Positions 14,069-24,451 are shown, counted from the first letter of the stretch. The stretch: 31,871 nucleotides of DNA from Nitrospinota bacterium (GCA_016176845.1 JACOWJ010000018.1:1-31871); one strand, 5' to 3'. The notes: generated from the sequence alone by a model not told the origin. Translations and numbers: made by a program.

Positions 14069-16030
14069 GATTTCAGCCCAGGACGAGATGGACATCATCA
14101 GCCCCGCCTCCCCATTTGAGCCATCCCATACGTTGAGGGCCAGGGGGATCGTCCCTCCCGGCTCAAACTGTACATCCAGGTCGGACTCCCCCGTCTTGTG
14201 GGATCGGAGCAAGACCACCTTCCAGGTCCCATCCTCCCAGACTCCCTTCCCTCGTACGCTTTGGCTCGCCGGAGGCTGAGGGGAGAGCGGTGAGTCGGGA
14301 CCGGCCTGGTTGACCTCCTCGATGGAAAGGCCTCGCTGGAGATCCTCCTGCCGGTCGGCCCTCCAGATCCAAAGGTTGACCGGCCGACGCGGATCGCCCC
14401 GGAAGAAGGGGGGCCGTTCTTTGCCCCGGCCGACCATTACCGGGAACTGTAGGGCAACTGCATCATGAAGGGCCTTGGGCTTCTTGCCTTTGGAGGCCAA
14501 TGGGCGGGCATATGTCCCATCAAGCAGGCCGTCCTCCTTCCCTTCCCCCTCCGCGGGCAAGACGTCCTTAAAGCGGTCATCCCATTCCAACCGGAAGCCG
14601 ATCTCCTGGCCGTTATCCAGGGCCCGCATCTCTACCTGGTCCACCGAAGGATTCTGCCAGCGAGGCCTGACGAAGGCCTGCCCCCCCAAAGGGATGTTCA
14701 GCGCCGGGGCCTGCTGCCAGCGGGGGTCGTTGGGATCCAACGGGAGGGAACCTTCCACCCGCTTCGGCCGCAAGACCCTTTCCTCTCCCCTTTCCGGCCG
14801 GATCAGGGAGGTGACATAGTTGACCAAATGCCAGCGTTCCTCCACGGTGAGGGAGTCCGCGTAGGAGGGCATAGGCGTGCCATTGAGGCCGGTGGTGAAG
14901 CGCAGATAGATCTCCTGGGCATTGTGTCCCCCCTTGTACTGCCAGCCCTTGGTGAGGTTGGCCGGCAGGATGGGAAACTCCCATTCGTCCTTCAGGGTGG
15001 CGGCATTGGCCCCATTGCCCTTTCCTCCCTTCCCATGGCACTGCCAGCACTCCATCATCTGGAAGATCTCCTTCCCCTTGGCAAGGCTATCGGGGGTGGA
15101 CGGGATGGGATGGCTCATGGGAACGACCGCCTGATAGGGATCGGAGTCGGGGTCGGAGAAGGCCAGGGCGAAGGATTTGAGGTATTGGATCACCTCCCAG
15201 CGCTCCCGTTCCGTCAAAAGCCCTTTCCATGCAGGCATACTGGTTCCCGAAACCCCCTGGCTGATCGTCTGAAAGAGGTCCTCATCGGTGGGGAGCTCGC
15301 CGGAACCGGTGGTACGGAACTTAAAGAGGCCTCGCGTGAAGTCTCGGGGCCGGGGGTTCAGGTAATCGGCCACAGGGCCATCTCCCTTCCCCTCGGGGCC
15401 ATGGCAAAACCTGCACCGCTTCGCATACACATCCTTGCCGGCTGCGCGAGCCTCCCGGGTTGCCGGAACCTTCCCCTCCCCTCCTTGGCCCTCTTTGGAA
15501 GCCCCGGGGTGGGCCAGCTCCTCCAGGGCCAGAAGGACCTTCCAGATCCCCTCCTTCCCCAGCTCTTTCTCCCAGACATGCAAGACGGCATCCGAGGGAG
15601 ACACCCCCGTGGAGGCTCCCATCGCCCCCCCGGCCAAGCGCTCGAAGACGGTTGGCTCCTTTATCCGGGCCAGGGTTTCCGGAGCGGTGAGGTCCACCGG
15701 CCCCGGTCGAAACGCTTGGGACATGGGACCATCCCCTTTGCCACCGACTCCGTGGCAGGGTCGGCAGTTAAGCTGATACAGGACCTGCCCCTCCTCCCGG
15801 TACCTCTCGACCAGTAGTTCCCTGGCCCTATCCAGGTTGATCTCCTTTAGCCCGGTCCGCTGGATGAGCTCCTGGACGGCCTCCTGGCTTGGATGGTGCA
15901 GGGGATTGATCGACCCCTCGGGCCACCCCCCCATCTCTGAGGCGGCCCAATCCAGCCCTCCCCAGCCAATCAGCAGGAGAGCAGAGATGAGGATCAAGGC
16001 CATCCCCTGCGCTTTTCTCTTTTCAAACAC
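14048..16030 (-). CDS. Triheme cytochrome c with C-terminal ethylbenzene-dehydrogenase-like haem-binding domain
   Basis: About 660 residues from a GTG start that has AGGAGG five bases upstream; an ATG at 16081 would add 17 residues with no ribosome site. A hydrophobic segment near the start (MALILISALLLIGW) is a signal anchor. Three cytochrome c domains follow, each with CxxCH: CRPCHG, CRFCHG and CWQCHG. Each is followed by a G-K-G-[DN]-G loop, and the second and third by Met ligand candidates (GTSMPAW, GTPMPSY). The last 220 residues (RPRWQNPSVDQVEMRALDN, IGFRLEWDDRFKDV, RRPVNLWIWRADR, ISSWAEIKLG) resemble the haem-b gamma subunit domain of the DMSO-reductase/ethylbenzene dehydrogenase family. 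The fusion suggests a periplasmic electron relay. It is the first gene behind the sigma-54 promoter and probably the electron partner of the oxidases. Confidence 0.88.
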   Translation of the reverse strand: MFEKRKAQGMALILISALLLIGWGGLDWAASEMGGWPEGSINPLHHPSQEAVQELIQRTGLKEINLDRARELLVERYREEGQVLYQLNCRPCHGVGGKGDGPMSQAFRPGPVDLTAPETLARIKEPTVFERLAGGAMGASTGVSPSDAVLHVWEKELGKEGIWKVLLALEELAHPGASKEGQGGEGKVPATREARAAGKDVYAKRCRFCHGPEGKGDGPVADYLNPRPRDFTRGLFKFRTTGSGELPTDEDLFQTISQGVSGTSMPAWKGLLTERERWEVIQYLKSFALAFSDPDSDPYQAVVPMSHPIPSTPDSLAKGKEIFQMMECWQCHGKGGKGNGANAATLKDEWEFPILPANLTKGWQYKGGHNAQEIYLRFTTGLNGTPMPSYADSLTVEERWHLVNYVTSLIRPERGEERVLRPKRVEGSLPLDPNDPRWQQAPALNIPLGGQAFVRPRWQNPSVDQVEMRALDNGQEIGFRLEWDDRFKDVLPAEGEGKEDGLLDGTYARPLASKGKKPKALHDAVALQFPVMVGRGKERPPFFRGDPRRPVNLWIWRADRQEDLQRGLSIEEVNQAGPDSPLSPQPPASQSVRGKGVWEDGTWKVVLLRSHKTGESDLDVQFEPGGTIPLALNVWDGSNGEAGLMMSISSWAEIKLGIRD

Positions 16031-16070
16031 GCCTGCCTCCTCTCGCGAGCAGTAGGGCAGTAAGCCATTC

Positions 16071-16140
16071 ATTCGTGTCAACTTAACCCCTGGGCCAAGA
16101 TGGCCGCGCTCCCAGGACCAAACCTTAAGTTGTCACGAAT
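16071..16140 (-). promoter_or_regulatory. Leader hairpin upstream of the cytochrome gene
   Basis: Arms ATTCGTGTCAACTTAA (16071-16086) and TTAAGTTGTCACGAAT (16125-16140) are complementary except one pair. An inner CCTGGG (16089-16094) / CCCAGG (16111-16116) stem adds to it. It lies in the predicted leader transcript between the sigma-54 promoter and the GTG start, so it could act on RNA stability or translation. Confidence 0.6.
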
Positions 16141-16206
16141 GGTAAGCCATTGCTCCGAAAATCCAGGTGTGGGAAACCCCTTCCGGAAGGTTTTCCTGTA
16201 AAGGAA

Positions 16207-16222
16207 AGCAATCCTGGTGCCA
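16207..16222 (-). promoter_or_regulatory. Sigma-54 (-24/-12) promoter of the copper/haem cluster
   Basis: The minus strand reads TGGCACCAGGATTGCT, matching the sigma-54 consensus TGGCAC-N5-TTGCW with the required GG-N10-GC spacing. It points at the cytochrome gene 165 bp away. An activator of the matching class is encoded close by. Confidence 0.85.
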
Positions 16223-16341
16223 GGTGGGCTAGAAAAATGAAAACCCTAAGAATATTTCTCTTCCGGGGCCTGGAGCAATGGTTAACGGGGAGCTCCTCCC
16301 CTCCCCTCGCCGGCCCCAAAGGAAGAGGGAAAGTGCTAGAG

Positions 16342-16391
16342 TGTTGCAAAAAACCCTGGATGCAACAACCATGTTGCGAGGTGTTGCAACA
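16342..16391. promoter_or_regulatory. Activator binding region: five TGTTGC half-sites
   Basis: TGTTGCAA at 16342, TGCAACA at 16361, TGTTGC at 16372 and the perfect palindrome TGTTGCAACA at 16382-16391 lie 130-185 bp upstream of the sigma-54 promoter, the usual distance for enhancer-binding proteins. The first two form a dyad with a 12-bp centre. Predicted target of the adjacent sigma-54 activator (inference). Confidence 0.7.
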
Positions 16392-16497
16392 GTGTTCCGA
16401 GAGCTCGCCTCGAAATGTCCGATTTCGGAATTTTGAAGATCAAAGAGAGTAGCTGTTAATCCCAACAGCCTCGGATGCAGGCGCAGGAGGAGGGCTA

Positions 16498-16662
16498 ATG
16501 ATGGAAGTAAAACATTACGAAGAGGAGCTTCTGCAAGAAATTAAGAGGCTTCCTGCCGTGCTCCCTGTTATTGTAAACTTTTACCGTGAAAATGCCCAGG
16601 GCTCTTGGAGGCCCATTTTCATTCGCGGGGGCGGCCAACTTGGGTTGGCCATGTCGGTTTAG
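16498..16662 (+). CDS. Small open reading frame (54 aa) ending in the 81-bp repeat
   Basis: ATGATGGAAGTA follows a strong GGAGGAGGG ribosome binding site. The first 27 residues (MMEVKHYEEELLQEIKRLPA...) look like the N-terminal helix of DUF2281-type antitoxin proteins (EELLKEI..LP). From residue 28 on, the frame is entirely encoded by the 81-bp repeat (YRENAQGSWRPIFIRGGGQL...). This suggests that repeat insertion truncated a small antitoxin-like gene and supplied a new C-terminus and stop codon. It overlaps the 3' end of the convergent DUF1264 gene by four bases. Protein production is plausible from the ribosome site but unproven, and function is unknown. A remnant of a gene is the main alternative. 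Confidence 0.45.
   Translation: MMEVKHYEEELLQEIKRLPAVLPVIVNFYRENAQGSWRPIFIRGGGQLGLAMSV
16581..16661 (-). repeat. 81-bp intergenic repeat, copy 1
   Basis: As in copy 2, the element begins in the transcript direction with the TAA stop codon of the upstream gene, here the DUF1264 gene. It has the longest GGCCAAC/GTTGGCC hairpin of the three. It differs from copy 2 at about 13 of 81 positions, with no gap. Confidence 0.88.
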
Positions 16663-17192
16663 GGTGCAACAGGACCGGGTCCTTCCGTCCGGTGCTTATG
16701 GCCGACGGACTGGGGATGTCCCACCTCGCCGTTGGGCGGATTGGCACCGCGCGGCCGCCAGAGGTCGAAGATGATCCCGTCGGTCTTGGCAGCCGCCTCA
16801 GCCAGGGCCTTGGCCTTCTCCTCGGGCACATCCAAGATTTTCACCCGGCCTGTGGCGATCTCCATGGCGTGGTCGTGATAGTACTTGTTCCAGATGTCCA
16901 GCCGCACGTTCGGCCGGGTCAGGGATTTGGCGATGAAGTACTCCACGCCAACCAGCAACGCCTTGGGATCGGTGGACTCGTAGAGCAGACACTCCATGAC
17001 ATCGTCCGAGACGGGTTTACAATAATGATGAAACGGCCCCATCACGACGCCGTCTACCACATGCGGGGCCACGATGTGGATATCGTGACCATCGGCTGGC
17101 GATGCCTTCTTGGCTTCCTGGGCCATCGCCATGCAGGACAGCAAGATCAGCACGCCGAATGAGCCGACGGCGTGAATACGGAGACGGAACAT
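16659..17192 (-). CDS. Secreted DUF1264 (oil-body-associated-protein-like) protein
   Basis: 177 residues starting with a signal peptide (GVLILLSCMAMAQ). The body contains MGPFHHYCKPVSDDVMECLLYES, ALLVGVEYFIAKSL and WNKYYHDHAMEI, the conserved blocks of DUF1264, known in plants as oil-body-associated proteins and of unsettled function in bacteria. Conserved His/Cys residues (HHYCK, YYHDH) hint at metal binding, but that is inference. GAGGGAG before the ATG supports the start. It lies 92 bp downstream of the sigma-54 activator gene on the same strand and its stop codon forms the first bases of an 81-bp repeat. A Pro/Gly/His-rich tail (VGHPQSVGHKHRTEG) follows the domain. It may belong to the regulator's transcript rather than to the sigma-54-driven cluster. 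Confidence 0.85.
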   Translation of the reverse strand: MFRLRIHAVGSFGVLILLSCMAMAQEAKKASPADGHDIHIVAPHVVDGVVMGPFHHYCKPVSDDVMECLLYESTDPKALLVGVEYFIAKSLTRPNVRLDIWNKYYHDHAMEIATGRVKILDVPEEKAKALAEAAAKTDGIIFDLWRPRGANPPNGEVGHPQSVGHKHRTEGPGPVAP

Positions 17193-17284
17193 GGCAATCT
17201 CCCTCTCATGGAAAACGAAGCTTTCCCCCCTCTTTCTGCGGTCGACGGCGAAAAAGGCGGCACGGGTTTATGGGCGCTTACCGC

Positions 17285-18751
17285 TCACGGTCCCTTGATC
17301 TGGTACTCCTTCATCTTGCGCCAGAGGGTAGTCCGATCGATCCCCAGTAATCTGGCTGCCCTGGAGCGGTTCCACCCTGTCTCCTTCAAGGCCTCCAGGA
17401 TCCCCTTGGATTCCGGAGCTGCGGGTGCGGCGGTCACCGGCCTTCGGCGGCCCGGGCAATCGTCCCCCTTCTTGTCCTGCAATAGGGTCAAGGGGAGGTG
17501 CTCGGGCTGGATGGTCCTGCCGCGGCACTTCACGAAGGCATGCTCGATCGCGTTCTGCAACTCCCGGATGTTCCCCCGCCAATCATAGTCCAATAACCGG
17601 CCCAAAGCCTCCTGGGAGATCCCGTAGATTTTGTTCTTGGCCTCCCGGTTGAACCGTTCGATAAAATGTTCCGCCAGCAGGGGGATATCTTCCCTTCTCT
17701 CCCGCAGTGGGGGAAGAGAGATGGGGACCACGTTGAGCCGATAGTACAGATCCTCCCGAAACTTGCCCTGGAGCATCAACTCCCGGAGGTCCTGGTTGGT
17801 GGCGGCAATGACCCGGACATCTATTTTGCGCACCCGGGTCTCTCCCACCCGTTCGATCTCTCGATCCTGCAGGACTCGGAGCAACTTCAGCTGGATGACC
17901 GGGCTGATCTCTCCGATCTCGTCCAGGAAGATCGATCCCCCGTGGGCCAACTCGAAGCGGCCGACCTTGTCCTTGATGGCGCCCGTAAAGGCCCCCTTCA
18001 CATGGCCGAACAGCTCGCTCTCCAGAAGGTTTTCGGAAAGGGCAGAGCAATCGACCTTGATAAATGGGCCCTCAGCCCGCGGGCTGTGATAGTGGGTGGC
18101 GCGAGCAACCAGCTCCTTGCCGGTGCCTGTCTCTCCCTCGATGAGCACCGTGGCATCGCTGTCCGCTACGGCCTCGATCAGCTCATAGACCTCCTGCATC
18201 CGGTGGTTCTTGCCGACGAGGTTGCCGAAGCCATATCGGCCTTTTAGCTCCTGCCGGAGGGAGGAGATCTCGGTGATGTCTCGGAGGACAGCGATTGCCC
18301 CTCGGATTCGTCGCTCTTTGTCCCGCAGGACCGCGGTGCTGAGCAGCACCAACCTGGACTCCCCGTCCCTCCGCCGGATCGCGACCTCGCGATCTCTGAG
18401 CCCCATCTTATTATCCAACGACTGACAGAGGGCGCACTCCTCCCCGCAGAGTTTCACCTGAAAGAGGTCCGTACATTTCTTCCCGATGGCCTCCTCCTGG
18501 GAGAAACCCGTAATCCCCTCGGCAGCCTTGTTGAAATTGGTGATGGTCATCTCCAGATCGTGGGCGAGGATCCCATCGGTTACGCTGTCGAGAATCGCCT
18601 CCAGGTTCTCTTTTTCCGCCAGCAGCCCCTCGATTTCCCTTTTGGACTCCTCCAGTCCCTTAAGAAGGGAAGCTTCCGCGCGTCGACTCAGGTCTATCCC
18701 TTCGATGAAGGACTTGATCGGCGCTGGCTTTTTGGACTCCTCTAAAAGCAA
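17285..18751 (-). CDS. PAS-domain sigma-54-dependent transcriptional activator (NtrC family)
   Basis: 488 residues. Order: helical linker (25-55), PAS domain (about 52-160) and AAA+ domain (about 175-405). The AAA+ domain has Walker A GETGTGKE at 206-213, the sigma-54 contact loop GAFTGA at 253-258 and Walker B FLDEIG at 275-280. A Fis-type helix-turn-helix closes the protein ([21 protein letters not shown]). There is no receiver domain, so the PAS domain is the likely sensor; it contains four Cys (C93, C102, C106, C109 in KKCTDLF...LCGEECALC), suggesting a redox, Fe-S or metal signal. The start is TTG, supported by AGGAGA seven bases upstream. It most likely binds the TGTTGC cluster at 16342-16391 and activates the copper/haem operon (inference from position and class). 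Confidence 0.92.
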   Translation of the reverse strand: MLLEESKKPAPIKSFIEGIDLSRRAEASLLKGLEESKREIEGLLAEKENLEAILDSVTDGILAHDLEMTITNFNKAAEGITGFSQEEAIGKKCTDLFQVKLCGEECALCQSLDNKMGLRDREVAIRRRDGESRLVLLSTAVLRDKERRIRGAIAVLRDITEISSLRQELKGRYGFGNLVGKNHRMQEVYELIEAVADSDATVLIEGETGTGKELVARATHYHSPRAEGPFIKVDCSALSENLLESELFGHVKGAFTGAIKDKVGRFELAHGGSIFLDEIGEISPVIQLKLLRVLQDREIERVGETRVRKIDVRVIAATNQDLRELMLQGKFREDLYYRLNVVPISLPPLRERREDIPLLAEHFIERFNREAKNKIYGISQEALGRLLDYDWRGNIRELQNAIEHAFVKCRGRTIQPEHLPLTLLQDKKGDDCPGRRRPVTAAPAAPESKGILEALKETGWNRSRAARLLGIDRTTLWRKMKEYQIKGP

Positions 18752-18773
18752 AGCCTATTCTCCTGCCGGAAAA

Positions 18774-18849
18774 AGTTTTAAGTTTTAGGTGTTAGGTGTT
18801 AGGTGTTAAAACCTAAAACCTAAAACCTAAAACCTAAAACCTAAAACCT
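18774..18849 (-). repeat. Heptameric inverted repeat (GTGTTAG / AAAACCT units)
   Basis: Left half: AAGTTTTAAGTTTTAGGTGTTAG... to 18808; right half: six AAAACCT units to 18849. Both have 7-nt period and can pair. It spans the spacer from just after the DsrE-like stop codon to just before the ribosome binding site of the sigma-54 activator. Confidence 0.92.
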
Positions 18850-18851
18850 CT

Positions 18852-19211
18852 TTATAAAGTGATCGTTGTCGTCTCAGCCATCAGGCTTGCCAAGGTGGCT
18901 ACCCCGGCCACCTCCGCCCCATCGATCAAGTCCGTTTGGTCGGCCTTGAAGATGGCGGCGCAGTTGCCTCAGAGGTAGACCTTGACCCGCGCCTCGGCGA
19001 GCTTATGGACCATCTCTTTGACCGGGGGGAAGGGCGGGACATGAAGCCCTTCAATCGCCCTCTTTTGGCCCAACAGGACCCCTTCGTTGAGCAAGAAGAT
19101 GATGATTTCGGAGCCCTGGGCGAGCATCGCATTAGCCAAGGCCAGCGCCGAGCTGGCCCGGACCACATCATCGGTGGAGTGAGTGATCGCTAGAAGGAAC
19201 GGCTTGTCCAT
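18852..19211 (-). CDS. DsrE-like selenoprotein with in-frame UGA (Sec81)
   Basis: The frame opens MDKPFLLAITHSTDDVVRAS, a DsrE/DsrF-like sulfur-relay fold, and continues GQKRAIEGLHVPPF...EARVKVYL, then meets TGA (18971-18969). Reading through as selenocysteine gives U-G-N-C-A-A-I-F followed by a sensible domain end (LIDGAEVAGVATLASLMAE) and TAA: 119 residues, a normal DsrE length. DsrE family proteins have a Cys near this point, and a redox U-x-x-C pair results. The next gene upstream, 28 bp away on the same strand, is selD, itself read through a UGA. A probable cytoplasmic sulfur- or selenium-transfer protein. The SECIS hairpin was not folded; a nonsense mutation is the alternative, made less likely by the conserved C-terminus. 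Confidence 0.8.
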
Positions 19212-19239
19212 ATCCCCTCCTTTGAATTGAGGTACGATG

Positions 19240-20283
19240 TCAAGGGCAGACCCAGATCTTTCCCTGTGGGTCCTCCACCACCTCTCCGACCTCGGCCGCC
19301 TCGGTTACCCCAGCTTCCCTCAGTCGGGCCAGAAGCCGATCCTTCCCCTCCCTGGGGGCACTGATCAATAGTCCTCCGGAGGTCTGGGCATCGCAGAGGA
19401 CCAGCTGGGCCTCCTCGGAGATCGAAGGATCATAGGTCACAAACCCATCAATAAACTTGTGGTTGGAGAGACTGCCTCCCGGAACGACCTTCTCGCGCAC
19501 CAGTTCCCAGGCCTCGGGCAGCACCGGGACCTGGGAAAGGTAAACCATGGCCCCTACGCGGCTAGCCGCGGTCATCTCGTGGAGATGTCCCAGGAGCCCG
19601 AAGCCCGTCACATCGGTAGCCGCATGGACTCCTATCTCTCGCATGACTTCCGAAGCGGCGCGATTCAGGAAGGTCATGAGGCGCGTGACCTTCGCGATGG
19701 TCTCCGGGCTCACCCGATCCCGCTTGATCCCGGTGGTAATGATTCCGATCCCCAAGGGTTTGGTCAGGATCAGGACGTCCCCCACCCGGGCGGCAGCATT
19801 GGAGATGACCTCTCCGGGCCGGGCCAGCCCAATCACCACCAGGCCGTACTTCGGCTCCGGGTCATCGATCGAGTGGCCGCCCACGATGGAGATGCCGGCC
19901 TCCCCGGCCTTGGCGGCCCCCCCTTTCAAAATCTCGGCCAGGGTATCCAGGGATAACGTCCGCATGGGGAAACCGACCAGGTTCAAGGCCACCAAGGGTT
20001 TGACCCCCTTGGCGTAGACATCGCTCAGGGAATTGGCCGCCGCAATGGCCCCGAAGCTATAGGGATCATCCACCACGGGAGTAAAATAGTCCACCGTCAT
20101 GACCAGCGCCAGCTCATCGCTGATCCGGTAGACCGCCACGTCATCCGATGTATCGAATCCCATCAAAAGGTTGGGATCGCTCACCACGGGTAGCTGGCGC
20201 AGGACCTGCGCCAGGTCATTCGGACTGAGCTTGCAGGCTCAGCCGGCCCCATGGCTTAAGGCGGTAAGCCGAACCTTTTCCAT
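19240..20283 (-). CDS. selD: Selenophosphate synthetase SelD, selenocysteine form (Sec15)
   Basis: 347 residues when the in-frame TGA (20241-20239) is read as selenocysteine. The N-terminus is MEKVRLTALSHGAG-U-ACKLSP, with Sec at the position of the catalytic Cys17 of E. coli SelD (HGAGCGCKISP), followed by the Gly-rich and Asp motifs MGFDTSDDVAVY, TVDYFTPVVDDPYSFGAIAAANSLSDVYA and GGHSIDDPEPKYGL. It makes selenophosphate from selenide and ATP for Sec-tRNA synthesis. AAGGAG seven bases before the ATG fixes the start; a caller that stops at TGA would begin at 20187 and lose the active site. CCTGC/GCAGG and CAG/CTG pairing just after the UGA is a possible bacterial SECIS. Together with the downstream selenoprotein this implies a functional Sec-decoding system in the organism. 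Confidence 0.93.
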
Positions 20284-20296
20284 GTCCATCTCCTTA

Positions 20297-20330
20297 TTAG
20301 CTCATAGCTCGTAGCCTATAGCTCAAAAGC
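20297..20330 (-). repeat. Heptameric AGCTCAT-type repeat in front of selD
   Basis: TTAGCTC, ATAGCTC, GTAGCCT, ATAGCTC units at 7-nt steps end at the ribosome binding site of selD. They are complementary to the repeat at the end of alaS (20560-20583), so the two can bracket the spacer as a hairpin. Confidence 0.85.
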
Positions 20331-20403
20331 GTAGTCCCAATCCCCTTCTCACCGTAACTTCCATGGCTCCTCATCTTACAGTGACCTGGTAAATTAAGGA
20401 CTT

Positions 20404-20487
20404 AGATTGCTTCGTCGCTACCGCTCCTCGCAATGACATGGAAGGCCAACCTTGTCATTGCGAGGAGCGGTAGCGACGAAGCAATCT
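20404..20487. repeat. Perfect 35-bp inverted repeat
   Basis: Arms 20404-20438 and 20453-20487 are exact complements around a 14-nt loop. The sequence type (ATTGCTTCGTCGC...CTCCTCGCAATGAC) recurs widely in unrelated bacterial genomes as a dispersed palindrome. It lies between alaS and selD and could act as a strong RNA hairpin or a small mobile element. Confidence 0.92.
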
Positions 20488-20559
20488 CAAAATGGAAATT
20501 CCTTACCTTGGACTTATCGATCCAAAAGATCGCCACAGGTTTGAAAATAGACCCTTCCA

Positions 20560-23364
<2,805 letters not shown>

Positions 23365-23366
23365 TC

Positions 23367-24341
23367 TTATTTTCCTTGTGAAGAATACTGCCCCTCGAAA
23401 TGGTGAGCCGTGAGGGCATGATACGATTCCCCGGCCTTTTCGATCGGATCCACGTGCACGATGGCCTGATTCAGACTCGGGATATGATGGAGCAGCTCGT
23501 GACGTACCTCCTCGGACAGATTGTGACCCGCGATCACCGATAGGTGGCCATCCACACTGATGTGAAGCTCGACCAAAACGTGATGGCCCACCCAGCGGGC
23601 CCGGATATCATCGACCCGTTGGACGCCCGGGATCTCCAGGGCTACCTGCTTGATCTTCTCGATCGTCTGAGGCTCAATGGCATCCATCAAACGAGACAGG
23701 ATCTCCTTCCCGACCTCCAAGACAATGAAAAGGATGGCCACGGTAATGGTCAGGCCGGCGATCGGGTCGGCCAACGGGTAGCCCAGACCCACCCCCCCCA
23801 GTCCCGCCAAAGCGGCCAGGGAGGTCAACCCATCGATCCGTGCATGCTCTCCATCCGCCACCAGGGCGGCGCTGCCAATCTCCCGGCCCACCCGCATGCG
23901 GTACTGGGCCACCGCCTCGTTTCCCAAGAAACCCACCCCGGCCGCTCCCATGGCCCACCCCAGGTGATCGGGGGCCTCGGATCGAATCAGCTTGAGGCAA
24001 GACTCGTAACCTGCGACCACCGCGCTGAGGACGATCACGATCAAGATGATCACGCCGGCAATGTCTTCGGCCCGATCGTACCCGTACGTGAACCTCCGGT
24101 TAACCTGGCGCCGGCTTAACCCGAAGGCAAGCCACAGCGGCAGAGCGGTAAAGGCATCGGCCAGGTTATGGATGGTATCGGCCAACAGAGCGGCGCTACC
24201 ACTCAGGGCGACCACCAGGGCCTGCAATAGGCCCGTGGCCAACAGGACCACCAGAGAGACCTTCAAGGACCGCAGCCCTTTTTGAGTGTCCGCCAGGGTA
24301 TTTCCTGCCCAGTCAAGCTCTTGATGCGTGTGCTGCAACAT
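23367..24341 (-). CDS. Cation diffusion facilitator family transporter
   Basis: 324 residues with about six membrane segments (for example LVVLLATGLLQALVVALSG, IAGVIILIVIVLSAVVAG, LTITVAILFIVLEVG). ADTIHNLADAF supplies the H-x3-D and DGEHARIDGLTS the second metal-site Asp/His/Asp of the transport centre. The C-terminal cytoplasmic ferredoxin-like domain (VQRVDDIRARWVGHHVLVELHISVDG, then HLSVIAGHNLSEEV and IVHVDP) matches the CDF regulatory domain. It exports divalent metals such as Zn or Fe in exchange for protons; the metal cannot be named with confidence. It ends two bases before alaS. Its start is preceded by heptameric repeats rather than a normal ribosome binding site, so expression may depend on coupling with smpB. 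Confidence 0.92.
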   Translation of the reverse strand: MLQHTHQELDWAGNTLADTQKGLRSLKVSLVVLLATGLLQALVVALSGSAALLADTIHNLADAFTALPLWLAFGLSRRQVNRRFTYGYDRAEDIAGVIILIVIVLSAVVAGYESCLKLIRSEAPDHLGWAMGAAGVGFLGNEAVAQYRMRVGREIGSAALVADGEHARIDGLTSLAALAGLGGVGLGYPLADPIAGLTITVAILFIVLEVGKEILSRLMDAIEPQTIEKIKQVALEIPGVQRVDDIRARWVGHHVLVELHISVDGHLSVIAGHNLSEEVRHELLHHIPSLNQAIVHVDPIEKAGESYHALTAHHFEGQYSSQGK

Positions 24342-24380
24342 AAATAGCTCATAGCTCGCGGCTCATCGCTCAACGCTCTT
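24342..24380 (-). repeat. Heptameric TCATAGC-type repeat in front of the CDF gene
   Basis: AAATAGC, TCATAGC, TCGCGGC, TCATCGC, TCAACGC units begin at the base next to the CDF start codon. They are complementary to the block at 24452-24486. Confidence 0.85.
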
Positions 24381-24451
24381 AATACAACTCCACATAATGC
24401 TGTTCCAATCGTTCTTCACGAGTGCAAAGGGGTTTGTACCCAGGAATCAAC

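Noticed and set aside
14465-15817. 450-codon open frame on the plus strand
   Set aside because: Antisense to the cytochrome gene with its CxxCH motifs; no ribosome site or domain.
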